A DNA stretch of 64,000 bases from Firmicutes bacterium UBA5559 (lineage in GTDB: Bacteria; Bacillota; Clostridia; Peptostreptococcales; Anaerovoracaceae), in assembly GCA_002425705.1 (NCBI GenBank), contig DIMT01000023.1, positions 1 through 64,000 on the forward strand, read 5' to 3'. Numbering within the stretch: the stretch's first letter is position 1; each line of letters begins with the position of its first letter. Below, in pieces: positions 17,100 to 25,691 of this stretch. The translations under genes were made by a program, and so were the position numbers. The notes under the pieces are model-generated. The model did no database searches. It was not told the DNA's origin and was given only the letters and a program-made list of their open reading frames with translations.

Positions 17100-17232
17100 T
17101 GTGGATAACTCTAAAAACTAATTGTGGAATATCTATTGACAGCGTTGGAATCAGGGGGTTAGAGGATTGTGCACATATCCACAGCCCTAGGTGGATAAAA
17201 TTGTATACAATTTTACAAAGGGGTGTGGAAAA
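17100..17232. promoter_or_regulatory. Cluster of DnaA-box-like 9-mers
   Basis: Against the consensus TTATCCACA (either strand) there is one exact box, TGTGGATAA at 17100-17108. There are single-mismatch copies at 17175-17183 (ATATCCACA), 17190-17198 (GGTGGATAA) and 17224-17232 (TGTGGAAAA), and a two-mismatch copy at 17123-17131. They sit in the 528-bp non-coding gap between alaX and the AraC-type gene. No dnaA, dnaN or rpmH is nearby. This may be a DnaA titration or regulatory locus, or chance. Confidence 0.45.
17196..17215. promoter_or_regulatory. 20-bp perfect palindrome upstream of the AraC-type gene
   Basis: TAAAATTGTATACAATTTTA is perfectly self-complementary. The TTGTATACAA core resembles operators of GntR-family repressors. 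It lies about 145 bp before the AraC-type start and overlaps the third DnaA-like box. The cognate regulator is not evident in this window. Confidence 0.5.
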
Positions 17233-17358
17233 TTCATGAAAGCCTTAATATTAAACAGTTTTAGACCTGTTGAAAAAAATTCATGGCAATGAGAACAAAG
17301 GTTTACATAATAATGCGCGGATGATTACCGATCGGATGAATTTGAGGAGGACAAATTA

Positions 17359-18894
17359 ATGCTTAAAGAAAAAAACATTTACAAGGAAGACCTTCCTGTT
17401 AATGTTGTTGTTGCCCACCTGGAGGAATATCCCATTCACTTCCACGATGATATGGAGGTGGTTTACGTGCTGGAGGGCAGCGTGGGCCTGAAAAACGGTT
17501 ACTACAATTATGTGCTCAAGCAAGGGGATATTTTTATTCTGAATGACCGGGAAATCCACAGCTTCACCAAGACCAGCGAGGATAATATGGTCATGATGAT
17601 GCAGCTGAACCTGGATTATTTCTCCAAATACTATGATAACCTGAAAAACAACTTTTTCGTCACCGACATGCACGATCCGGAAGATGAGAGTCTGGAAATC
17701 CTGCGGAGCCTGCTGGCCACCATCATGATGGAAATCCTGCAAAAGGGCTACGACTACGAGCATAAGGTCATCGAAACCGTCCACAACGTGATTTCCACCC
17801 TTCGGTCGGACTTCCAGTATTTCCTGATGGAAGACGGGCGATTCATCAACGGGGAGAAAAATAAGGGAAATAAGATCCTGGCCGGCCGGATGAACCGGAT
17901 TACCGATTATATGTATGACAACTATACTCGAAAACTGACTCTGAACGAAATCGCTGAAAGGGAACATCTGAGCATCTACTATCTTTCCCACGTCATCAAG
18001 GAGGCTACAGGCCTTAACTTCCAGGACCTGCTCAGCTTCATCCGGGTGGAGGAATCGGAAAAGCTCCTGCTTGGAACCAATAAAAAGATCGGCGTCATTT
18101 CCGATGAAATGGGGTTCTCTGCCGTTCGCTATTATATCAAGCATTTCCGGACCTGGTTCGGCATGCATCCATTGGAATATCGGAAGCAGTATACGGATAA
18201 GGTCAGCAGCCGGGAAATCCACGCAGTATACACCCGATGCGAGCCGGAAGAGATCGAGGAAGCCATCCGGAGCCAGGTCAAAGGAGTTTACCGGGATTAT
18301 CTGAAGGGCAAACGGCCGGATCCCATCATCATTGAAGTAGAGCTGGAAGGACTGCTGGCCGGTCCTCTGAGCTCGGAATCCGCCATGGACGGTCTGATGA
18401 CCATGAATGCCATGAAGCCTATTTCAAGACCCTATAACCTTCTTCAGGGCCTTTCGGAGAATGTCCTTAGCTCGGGAGATAATTTTATCGTCACCACCGC
18501 AGCCAGAAATAAGGAACGGCCCGAAAACATCAGCATCCTGCTGTACAACATCAACAGCAAGATGAAAAAGGATATTGAACAAAGCGGCAGACGGGAGAGG
18601 GTCCTTGAAATCGCCAGGAATTTTGATGAAGAAGCAGAGTTTCTCGTCCGGGTCAACGGCATGGCCGGCGAGTTTAAGGTCAGTCGATACAAGCTCACCA
18701 GGGAAAATGCCCTGACAGCCTTCCATGAGGGTTTGAAGGAGCCGGGCCTGTCCACGAAGAGGGAAAGCATCATCAGCAGCTGGGCGGCTTTTCCCTCCAT
18801 CGAATTTCGGAATATCACCACCACCGAGTCCATCAGCATCCGCTCGACTTTAAAAGGGCTCAGCGCAGAATTAATCCTGGTAGATCGAAAATAA
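17359..18894 (+). CDS. AraC-family regulator with cupin sensor and extra C-terminal domain
   Basis: The 511-residue protein starts with a cupin-like sensor (HFHDDMEVVYVLEG, residues 27-40, and KQGDIFILNDREIHSF). An AraC double helix-turn-helix follows at about 178-280 (LTLNEIAEREHLSIYYLSHVIK, then IGVISDEMGFSAVRYYIKHF). The last ~230 residues are unusual for the family. Segments such as ISILLYNINS and FLVRVNGMAGEFKVSRYKL recall the beta-sandwich tail of GH39-fused AraC proteins, but the TIM barrel is absent. It has GAGGAGG before the ATG. The neighbouring saccharopine-dehydrogenase-like gene 123 bp downstream is the obvious candidate target. Confidence 0.85.
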   Translation: MLKEKNIYKEDLPVNVVVAHLEEYPIHFHDDMEVVYVLEGSVGLKNGYYNYVLKQGDIFILNDREIHSFTKTSEDNMVMMMQLNLDYFSKYYDNLKNNFFVTDMHDPEDESLEILRSLLATIMMEILQKGYDYEHKVIETVHNVISTLRSDFQYFLMEDGRFINGEKNKGNKILAGRMNRITDYMYDNYTRKLTLNEIAEREHLSIYYLSHVIKEATGLNFQDLLSFIRVEESEKLLLGTNKKIGVISDEMGFSAVRYYIKHFRTWFGMHPLEYRKQYTDKVSSREIHAVYTRCEPEEIEEAIRSQVKGVYRDYLKGKRPDPIIIEVELEGLLAGPLSSESAMDGLMTMNAMKPISRPYNLLQGLSENVLSSGDNFIVTTAARNKERPENISILLYNINSKMKKDIEQSGRRERVLEIARNFDEEAEFLVRVNGMAGEFKVSRYKLTRENALTAFHEGLKEPGLSTKRESIISSWAAFPSIEFRNITTTESISIRSTLKGLSAELILVDRK

Positions 18895-18929
18895 CAGCAA
18901 AATCGTACATTTTTAAAGCAATTGTATAG

Positions 18930-18958
18930 TTGAATCAGTCCTTTTCCTTTGTTAATAT
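18930..18958 (+). promoter_or_regulatory. Sigma-A promoter of the saccharopine-dehydrogenase-like gene
   Basis: TTGAAT, 17 bp, TAATAT. An inverted repeat ATTCAG-N8-CTGAAT (18968-18987) lies just downstream and could be an operator. Confidence 0.65.
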
Positions 18959-19017
18959 GAATTAGAAATTCAGAATATTCCCTGAATGGGGAGCAATGAA
19001 ATTAATGGAGGAAAATT

Positions 19018-20286
19018 ATGAGACTGTGTATCATTGGCGCTGGTGGTGTAGGCACTGCCGCTGCAAGAATTATCAAAAGAGCCGGAGAAGGTGGTTCCTG
19101 GGCAGAAAAAGTAGTCATTTCCGATTACGATTTTGAACGGGCTAAACTGGTTGCCGCCGAATGTGACGATCCTCGTTTTATCCCTGAAAAAATAGATGCG
19201 ACCAAACCGGAAGTCATGAAAGAGGTCTTTAAGAAACACGACATCACCTTCGTGATGAATGCTGTTGAGCCCCTTTTTAATGAAAGCATTTTCGACACTT
19301 GCCTGGAAGCCGGTGTCGGCTATCTGGACTGTGCAATGACTCTGTCTAAGAGACATCCGGAAAACCCCTATGAAGAGTGCGGAATCAAACTGGGCGACTA
19401 TCAGTTTGAGCAGCATGAAGCCTGGGCAAAGGCCGGTAACATGGCCATCGTCGGATCCGGTGTAGAACCTGGTATGGCCGACGTTTTCGCCCGATTTGCC
19501 GATAAGCATCTCTTCGATACCATCGATGAGGTCAATGTACGGGATGGAGACAATTACGCCGGAGCCGATGGCGAGTTCGGGTTCTCGGTATGGACCACCA
19601 TCGAAGAGTGCCTGAATCCTCCGGTGATCTACGAGAAGGGCAGAGGCTGGTTCACCACCGAAAGCTTTTCCGAGCCGGAAATCTTCCATTTCCCCGGCGG
19701 AATCGGCGACGTGGAAGTCATCAACGTGGAACATGAAGAAGTCCTTCTGGTACCAAGAGTCATCGACTGTAACCGTGTTACCTTTAAATACGGAGTTCCC
19801 AGAGAACTGCGGGTTCTGCTGAAAAACCTGGAAGCCCTTGGCATGGACAGCGCTACCCGGATGATCAAAGTGGGGGATTCTGAGATTTCTCCCCGGGATT
19901 TCCTGGTAAAAGTTGTTCCTAATCCGGTGGATTCCACCCTGAAGATGACCGGACGAGGCTGCGCAGGTACTTGGGTAACTGGAACGAAAGACGGCAAGAA
20001 GAGATCCGTCTACCTCTATCAGGTTGCTGACAACCAGGAATGCATCAAGCGATACGGAACCAACTCCGTCGTTTCCCAGACGGCAGTGGGACCGGTCATC
20101 ATGATGGAACTGGTAGCTAAAGGTATTTGGGACATCAAGGGCGTCCACGGACCGGAAAGCTTCGACCCGGATCCCTTTGTGGCCAGACTGGCTAAGTACG
20201 AATTCCCCGCAGGCATTCGGGAAATGGACTCCGAGTATTCGGATGAACTGAACGAAAGATCTCTGGTGGACATGCTGGACAAATAA
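19018..20286 (+). CDS. Saccharopine dehydrogenase family oxidoreductase
   Basis: The 422-residue protein begins with a Rossmann motif CIIGAGGVGTAAARII and has the family layout: an N-terminal NADP-binding half (VISDYDFERAKLVA, FVMNAVEPLFN) and a C-terminal domain with GRGCAGTWVTGTKDGKKR. It is a single-domain protein, not the bifunctional lysine-ketoglutarate reductase fusion. Relatives include saccharopine, homospermidine and carboxynorspermidine dehydrogenases, so the substrate is open. It is monocistronic: own promoter upstream, strong terminator after it. Confidence 0.8.
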   Translation: MRLCIIGAGGVGTAAARIIKRAGEGGSWAEKVVISDYDFERAKLVAAECDDPRFIPEKIDATKPEVMKEVFKKHDITFVMNAVEPLFNESIFDTCLEAGVGYLDCAMTLSKRHPENPYEECGIKLGDYQFEQHEAWAKAGNMAIVGSGVEPGMADVFARFADKHLFDTIDEVNVRDGDNYAGADGEFGFSVWTTIEECLNPPVIYEKGRGWFTTESFSEPEIFHFPGGIGDVEVINVEHEEVLLVPRVIDCNRVTFKYGVPRELRVLLKNLEALGMDSATRMIKVGDSEISPRDFLVKVVPNPVDSTLKMTGRGCAGTWVTGTKDGKKRSVYLYQVADNQECIKRYGTNSVVSQTAVGPVIMMELVAKGIWDIKGVHGPESFDPDPFVARLAKYEFPAGIREMDSEYSDELNERSLVDMLDK

Positions 20287-20328
20287 CCCCTGTGGTTGTT
20301 TATAAAAAGAAAAATCATCATCATGAAA

Positions 20329-20372
20329 CAGATGCCCCGGACGAATTATAAGGTCCGGGGCATCTGCTTTTT
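20329..20372 (+). terminator. Strong rho-independent terminator
   Basis: A 14-bp perfect stem CAGATGCCCCGGAC/GTCCGGGGCATCTG with a 10-nt loop is followed by CTTTTT. It separates the saccharopine-dehydrogenase-like gene from nudC. Confidence 0.95.
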
Positions 20373-20374
20373 CG

Positions 20375-20403
20375 TTGATAAAACGGGTTGATAAGTCTAT
20401 AAT
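20375..20403 (+). promoter_or_regulatory. Sigma-A promoter of nudC
   Basis: TTGATA, 17 bp, TATAAT, starting three bases after the preceding terminator T-run and about 50 bp before the nudC ATG. Confidence 0.8.
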
Positions 20404-20451
20404 AGATAGAAAGAAACAGAAAAACATAAAGGTCAAATCGGAGGATTCGAC

Positions 20452-21327
20452 ATGATTCAGGACATCCACCCTAATATTTATGATATCAATTACTTTCAGG
20501 CCATACCCGGGCCAAGGGACATCATCACCTATTTCAGCGAAGATCGGCTGTTGCTCCGGAAGGATCCGGAAAAAGAGGTATATTTTCTTCCTACAATGGA
20601 GGAATTCAGGAAACTGATCGAAGCGGTGCCGGAGGACTTGATCGGGGACTATGAGCGACTTTTTTCCATAAATGAAGACCACGTCTTCTTGCTGGAAGAG
20701 ACGGCGGCCATCGATGAAGCTGTTGATGGGGCGTCGGATTTCATCCTGGAGGAAGTAGCCATGATCCGTGAGTACGAAAATCAGTGGATGGCCTTTGCTG
20801 GCATCACTGCCCGCCACCTCTACCGATGGAAGAGGAACAACCGGTTTTGTGGAAGATGCGGAAGCCACATGAGGCAGGGAGAATCGGATCGGGGGATGTT
20901 CTGTGATAATTGCGGCAACATCCAATATCCTAAAATCTCTCCGGCTATCATCACAGCGGTAACTAGCGGAGACCGGTTGCTGATGGCCAGAGCTTCCAAA
21001 GGATCCTATAAGCGCTGGTCCCTGATCGCCGGATTTGTGGAGGTGGGAGAAACCTTTGAGGACACTGTCCGCAGGGAGGTCATGGAAGAGGTAGGCATCC
21101 GGGTAAAAAATATCCGATATTTCAAGAGCCAGCCCTGGGGCTTCAGCGACTCCATCATGATTGGATTTTTTGCCGAACTGGAAGGCAGCGACATGCTCAC
21201 CCTTCAGGAGGAGGAAATCAGTGAAGCGGATTGGTTCAGCCGGGAAGATATCCCGGAGACACCGTCGTCGGTCAGCATTGCCGCTGAAATGATTGAAGCC
21301 TTTCGCAATGGACAGGAGAGAATATGA
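20452..21327 (+). CDS. nudC: NAD(+) diphosphatase (Nudix)
   Basis: The 291-residue protein has the NudC order: N-terminal domain, a four-cysteine zinc ribbon (CGRCG and CDNCG), then the Nudix box GFVEVGETFEDTVRREVMEE with EEVGI, and the NudC-specific SQPW motif (SQPWGFSDS). It cleaves NAD(H) to NMN(H) and AMP and can remove NAD caps from RNA. Its stop overlaps the next gene by four bases. Confidence 0.93.
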   Translation: MIQDIHPNIYDINYFQAIPGPRDIITYFSEDRLLLRKDPEKEVYFLPTMEEFRKLIEAVPEDLIGDYERLFSINEDHVFLLEETAAIDEAVDGASDFILEEVAMIREYENQWMAFAGITARHLYRWKRNNRFCGRCGSHMRQGESDRGMFCDNCGNIQYPKISPAIITAVTSGDRLLMARASKGSYKRWSLIAGFVEVGETFEDTVRREVMEEVGIRVKNIRYFKSQPWGFSDSIMIGFFAELEGSDMLTLQEEEISEADWFSREDIPETPSSVSIAAEMIEAFRNGQERI

Positions 21328-21686
21328 TTACCATTGAAGATGCCCAGCTGATGCTGGATGAAATTGCTGAGGAACTTCCTCCTGAATTTTTCAAGGAACT
21401 GAACGGCGGCATCCTGCTCCTGCCGGACCAAAAGGTCAGCCCCCATGCCCGGGAGGATGACCTGTATATTATGGGCGAGTATCATCACAGCAACAGCATG
21501 GGTCGAATGATTTATATCTATTTTGGATCCTTTCAGCAGTTGTACCCGGAAATCCCCCGGGAACGGATGAAGAAGAAACTGAAGGACACCCTCCTCCACG
21601 AATTTACCCACCACCTGGAATCCCTGGCCGGAGAACGGGGGCTGGAGATCAAGGACCAGGAACAGTTGAAGCGATATAAGGGTTGA
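21324..21686 (+). CDS. Small zincin-like metallopeptidase family protein
   Basis: The 120-residue protein carries HEFTHHLE (HEXXH followed by E) near residue 92, as in the short zincin family PF06262. The substrate is unknown. No signal peptide is visible, so it is cytosolic. It begins in the nudC stop (ATGA) and is co-translated with it; its 3' end contains the -35 element of the his promoter. Confidence 0.82.
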   Translation: MITIEDAQLMLDEIAEELPPEFFKELNGGILLLPDQKVSPHAREDDLYIMGEYHHSNSMGRMIYIYFGSFQQLYPEIPRERMKKKLKDTLLHEFTHHLESLAGERGLEIKDQEQLKRYKG

Positions 21687-21711
21687 CACAGAAGGCGTCA
21701 AATGGTATGAT
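21683..21711 (+). promoter_or_regulatory. Sigma-A promoter of the his operon
   Basis: TTGACA, 17 bp, TATGAT. The -35 box overlaps the stop of the zincin gene. The leader of about 70 nt shows no T-box, His-codon leader peptide or terminator. Confidence 0.88.
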
Positions 21712-21790
21712 GGTTGCTGTAGTGCTTTATCGCATTAACGCGGTAGATAAATGAACCGATGGACAGCCATCTGCAGAAAGTGAGCCAATC

Positions 21791-23392
21791 ATGGATTTTA
21801 AACAAGCAAATCTTCGGCCAGAAGAGATCGCCGCTCTCCGAGTACGGGGCATCTTTGAACAGGCCGGCTATAAAAAGTATCGGATGAGCAGCTTCGAGGA
21901 ATATTCCCTGTATTCTGAAAACCGGGATTTCCTGGGAGGAGAAAAAATCATTACCTTTACGGATCTCGACGGAAAGCTCAGGGCGCTGAAACCGGATGTT
22001 ACCCTGGGCATCATCAAGAACACGAGAGCGACCCGGGAAAAACCGGAAAAGCTTTATTATATTGAAAACGTTTACCGGGAATCCCGGGAGAGTCATACCT
22101 TTAAGGAAATCAACCAGATGGGCATGGAGTTCATCGGAGAGATCGGAGATGCTGAAATTGTAGAGGTCATAGACCTGGCAGCCCAGGCCCTGAGCCGGAT
22201 CAGTTCCCGTTATGTGCTGGAAATATCCCATATGGACTTCGTCCTGGAACTTCTGGGAGAATGCTGCCTCGGCGGCGTAGACCGGATCAAAATGATCAAG
22301 CAGCTGCGGAACCGCAACGTGGAAGGAATCGCAGAAACCGGCAAAAGAGCCGGGCTGGATCAGGAACGGATTGAACTGATCTGCCGGATTCCAACCCTCC
22401 AGGGGAACATGGATCAGGTCATTCGACGGGCCTCTTCCCTGGTCAAGAACCAAAGGATGCAGCAGGCTCTGGATACACTGGAGACCCTGTATAAGGCCAT
22501 TAAGGAAAAAGATCCCAAAGCGAAAGTGAAAGCTGATCTTTCCACCATCAATGACATTGACTATTACAATGGAGTGATTTTCAAGGGATACATCGAAGGA
22601 TCCGCCAAAAGCGTCATCGCAGGCGGTCAGTATGACCGGGCCATGCAGCTCTTTGGCAAGGATGTTGGGGGCATCGGATTTGCCCTCTATCTCAATGAAT
22701 TGTCCCGGGTGGGAGAAGAAGATCCCCTGGGTCAGGTAGTCACCCCTGCCGGTAAGACCAGGGAAATGCTCAACATTGCCCTTCCTAAGGGCCGGCTGGG
22801 CAATCAGGTGTACAACCTGCTGGCTGGCATCGGTTATGACTGCCCCGATTTTTATGAAGAAAACAGGAAACTGGTCTTTGAAAACCCGGAGAAGGGCGTC
22901 CGTTTCCTTTTGGTGAAACCCAGCGATGTGGCCATCTATGTAGAGCACAATGCGGCGGACGTGGGGATTGTAGGTAAGGATATCCTGCTGGAATCCGCTC
23001 CGGATGTCTATGAACTGCTGGACCTTCGCCTGGGCAAATGCCGGATGGCGGTAGCTGCGAAAAACGGTTACCTGGATGATCCGGACCGGACCCTGCGGGT
23101 AGCTACAAAATTCGTCAATGTTGCGAAAAAATATTATTCAGAAATGAACCGGGACATCGATATCATCAAACTCAACGGCAGCATAGAGCTGGCTCCCATC
23201 CTGGGCTTGTCCGATGTAATCGTGGATATCGTGGAATCCGGCAATACCATCCGGGAAAACGATCTCTATATTATGGAGGAATTTAAGCAGATCAGTGCCC
23301 GTTTTATCGCCAATAAGGCCAGTTATATTTTCAAGAATGACATCATCGAGGACATCGTTTCCAAACTGTCCGAGGTGGTCAAGGAAAAATAG
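21791..23392 (+). CDS. hisZG: Fused HisZ-HisG: ATP phosphoribosyltransferase regulatory plus catalytic subunit
   Basis: One 533-residue frame holds both subunits of the short-form ATP phosphoribosyltransferase. Residues 1-~310 are HisZ, a class-II-synthetase-like protein (KPDVTLGIIK, LYYIENVYRE, AGGQYDRAMQLFG). Residues 326-533 are a short HisG beginning MLNIALPKGRLG and containing GIVGKDILLE and DVIVDIVESGNTIREN. The join is a short DPLGQVVTPAGKTRE linker. HisG here lacks the C-terminal regulatory domain, as expected for a HisZ-dependent enzyme. It catalyses the first step, ATP plus PRPP to PR-ATP. Met326 is exactly where a separate HisG would start. Confidence 0.93.
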   Translation: MDFKQANLRPEEIAALRVRGIFEQAGYKKYRMSSFEEYSLYSENRDFLGGEKIITFTDLDGKLRALKPDVTLGIIKNTRATREKPEKLYYIENVYRESRESHTFKEINQMGMEFIGEIGDAEIVEVIDLAAQALSRISSRYVLEISHMDFVLELLGECCLGGVDRIKMIKQLRNRNVEGIAETGKRAGLDQERIELICRIPTLQGNMDQVIRRASSLVKNQRMQQALDTLETLYKAIKEKDPKAKVKADLSTINDIDYYNGVIFKGYIEGSAKSVIAGGQYDRAMQLFGKDVGGIGFALYLNELSRVGEEDPLGQVVTPAGKTREMLNIALPKGRLGNQVYNLLAGIGYDCPDFYEENRKLVFENPEKGVRFLLVKPSDVAIYVEHNAADVGIVGKDILLESAPDVYELLDLRLGKCRMAVAAKNGYLDDPDRTLRVATKFVNVAKKYYSEMNRDIDIIKLNGSIELAPILGLSDVIVDIVESGNTIRENDLYIMEEFKQISARFIANKASYIFKNDIIEDIVSKLSEVVKEK

Positions 23393-24469
23393 ATGAGCAG
23401 ATTCTTAAAAGAACAATTGAAAAATCTGGAACCCTACGTTCCCGGGGAGCAGCCCAAAAATCCGGGGCTGATCAAGCTCAATACCAACGAGAGCCCTTTT
23501 CCGCCGGCCCCTGGGGTCCTGTCCGTTCTAAACCAGGAAGAGGGGGAAAAGCTCCGGCTTTATTCAGACCCGGCTGCCACGGAACTGCGCCGGGCGGCGG
23601 CGGATTATTATGGCATTCCGGAAAGCCGGATCATGGCCGGTAACGGCTCCGATGAGCTACTGGCCTTTCTGTTCATGGCCTATGGAAAACGGATTTATTA
23701 CCCCTCCATCAGCTATGGATTTTATAAAGTCTATGGGGAAATCTTCGCCGAGGAAGCTATGGAGATTCCCCTGGATGAGGAATTAAGAATCCGGCCCGAG
23801 GATTATCACGGCCTTCCGGGAACCATCATCCTGGCTAATCCCAATGCGCCAACGGGAAGTGCCCTGACCAGAGAAGAGATCAAAGGAATCCTGAAGGCCA
23901 ACCGGGATCAGCTGGTGGTCGTGGATGAGGCCTACGTGGATTTCGGCGCAGAAAGCATGATTCCCTGTATGGAGGAATTTGACAATCTGCTGGTAATCCA
24001 GACCCTGTCCAAGTCCCGGAGCCTGGCGGGAGCAAGGGTGGGGCTGGCCATGGGCCGGGAAGAACTGATCGAGGATCTCAACCGGATCCGATTCAGCTTC
24101 AATCCCTATAACCTGAACCGGCTTTCCATTCTGGCGGGGGCGGCAGCCTTCCGGGACCGGGAGTATTTTAAAAACTGCTGCCGAATCATTATGGCCAACC
24201 GGGAACAATTCGTATCCGAACTGGAAAAACAGGGATTCCGGGTTTTGCCTTCAAAAGCCAATTTTGTCTTTGCCAAGCCCCCGGCCATGGGTGGTGAAGC
24301 CTATTATCAAGCTCTCCGGGACCGGAATATCCTGGTCCGCCATTTTCAGCATCCATCCCTGTCCGGCTTTGTGCGTATTACCATCGGAACCAGCGAGGAG
24401 CTGAATCAAATCCTGATTGCCAATGAAGAGATGGGTCTGCAGCCCGTTGGAAAAGGAGAAGAAGCATGA
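23393..24469 (+). CDS. hisC: Histidinol-phosphate aminotransferase
   Basis: The 358-residue fold-type I aminotransferase has LIKLNTNESPFPPAPGV near the N-terminus, VVDEAYVDF, and the PLP lysine in TLSKSRSLAGARVGLAMG. It converts imidazole-acetol phosphate to histidinol phosphate. The ATG abuts the hisZG stop with no gap, and the 3' end overlaps hisB by four bases. Confidence 0.95.
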   Translation: MSRFLKEQLKNLEPYVPGEQPKNPGLIKLNTNESPFPPAPGVLSVLNQEEGEKLRLYSDPAATELRRAAADYYGIPESRIMAGNGSDELLAFLFMAYGKRIYYPSISYGFYKVYGEIFAEEAMEIPLDEELRIRPEDYHGLPGTIILANPNAPTGSALTREEIKGILKANRDQLVVVDEAYVDFGAESMIPCMEEFDNLLVIQTLSKSRSLAGARVGLAMGREELIEDLNRIRFSFNPYNLNRLSILAGAAAFRDREYFKNCCRIIMANREQFVSELEKQGFRVLPSKANFVFAKPPAMGGEAYYQALRDRNILVRHFQHPSLSGFVRITIGTSEELNQILIANEEMGLQPVGKGEEA

Positions 24470-25053
24470 GAACCGTAGAAGCAGAACGAATCACCAATGA
24501 AACGGATATCCGGCTGAAATTGTCGGTGGATGGGCAGGGCGCCTATTCGGTGGATACCGGATGCGGATTCCTGAATCACATGCTGGAACTCTTCACCCGT
24601 CACGGCGGCTTCAACCTGGAGCTTTCCTGCCGGGGAGACGTAGAAGTCGACGATCATCATACGGTAGAAGACGTGGGTATTGCCCTGGGTCAGGCTTTCG
24701 CCAAGGCGCTGGGGGATAAACGGGGGATTACCCGGTACGGCAGCATGCTCCTTCCCATGGATGAAGCCCTGGTCCTCTGCTCTGTGGACATCAGCGGCCG
24801 GCCTTTTCTAAGCTATCAGGTCAGATTGCCTACGGAAAAAATCGGTACGTTTGATACCCAGCTGGTGGAAGAATTTTTCGCGGCCTTCAGCAGAAGCTTC
24901 GGACTTACATTACACTTAAACCAGATGGCGGGAAGCAACTCTCACCACATCGCCGAAGCCTGCTTTAAAGGAGTCGGCCGGGCACTGGCTCAGGCCTGCG
25001 CCATTGATGAAAAACGGAAATTTGACATTCCCTCGACGAAGGGAGTGCTGTAA
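24466..25053 (+). CDS. hisB: Imidazoleglycerol-phosphate dehydratase
   Basis: The 195-residue monofunctional enzyme shows both metal-binding repeats, DDHHTVEDVGI and SNSHHIAEACFK. It lacks the HAD phosphatase half found in enterobacterial HisB, so histidinol-phosphate phosphatase must come from another protein. It is coupled to hisC by ATGA. Confidence 0.96.
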   Translation: MRTVEAERITNETDIRLKLSVDGQGAYSVDTGCGFLNHMLELFTRHGGFNLELSCRGDVEVDDHHTVEDVGIALGQAFAKALGDKRGITRYGSMLLPMDEALVLCSVDISGRPFLSYQVRLPTEKIGTFDTQLVEEFFAAFSRSFGLTLHLNQMAGSNSHHIAEACFKGVGRALAQACAIDEKRKFDIPSTKGVL

Positions 25054-25054
25054 T

Positions 25055-25690
25055 ATGATCGCCATACTTGATTATGGGGTGGGGAATCTCTACTCCCTCA
25101 GCAGTTCACTCAAGCACCTGAATATCGACACGGTGATCACCAATCGGGAAGAAGACCTGGTTCGGGCGGATAAAATCATATTGCCTGGTGTGGGAGCCTT
25201 CGAAGATGCGATGAAGAAGCTCCGGGAATCCGGCATGGTGGAACCACTGCTGGGGCAGGCGGCTTCCGGAAAACCACTTCTGGGAATCTGCCTGGGGATG
25301 CAGCTGCTTTTCACTGAAAGCCATGAATACGGGGTTCACAAAGGTCTGGGCCTCATCGACGGGGTAGTGGCTTCCCTGTCTGAGGATTTAAAGGCCCTGG
25401 GGGGAGAAGCTGCAGGGCTTAAAGTTCCCCATATCGGCTGGAACCGGCTGGACATCCGGCCTGGTCACGAGGAGGATCCGATCTTCCGTGGATTCCGGCC
25501 CGGCAGTCATGTCTATTACGTCCACAGCTTCTATGCAAAGGACTGCGGGGAAAGCATCCTGGCAACCTCCGATTATGGACTCCCGATTCCCGGTATCGTC
25601 CGGAAGGAAAATGTCATGGGGATGCAGTTCCATCCGGAAAAAAGCGGTCAGGTCGGCCTTTCCCTGCTAAGCCAATTCAACCAACTTTAA
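25055..25690 (+). CDS. hisH: Imidazole glycerol phosphate synthase, glutamine amidotransferase subunit
   Basis: The 211-residue class I amidotransferase starts MIAILDYGVGNLYSL. The catalytic Cys lies in GICLGMQLLF and the His-Glu pair in MQFHPEKS. It supplies ammonia to HisF. The ATG at 25055, one base after the hisB stop, was chosen; a longer reading would run through hisB. Confidence 0.96.
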   Translation: MIAILDYGVGNLYSLSSSLKHLNIDTVITNREEDLVRADKIILPGVGAFEDAMKKLRESGMVEPLLGQAASGKPLLGICLGMQLLFTESHEYGVHKGLGLIDGVVASLSEDLKALGGEAAGLKVPHIGWNRLDIRPGHEEDPIFRGFRPGSHVYYVHSFYAKDCGESILATSDYGLPIPGIVRKENVMGMQFHPEKSGQVGLSLLSQFNQL

Positions 25691-25691
25691 G

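Noticed and set aside
17100..17232. Chromosomal replication origin
   Set aside because: The DnaA-like boxes alone are not enough; no dnaA, dnaN, rpmH or gyr genes are adjacent and only one box is exact.
18970..20925. Minus-strand open frame of 651 codons opposite the saccharopine-dehydrogenase-like gene and nudC
   Set aside because: It crosses a strong terminator and a promoter of the plus strand and shows no protein-family signature.
21712..21790. T-box or His leader peptide before hisZG
   Set aside because: The leader is only ~70 nt, with no run of His codons, no T-box sequence and no terminator.
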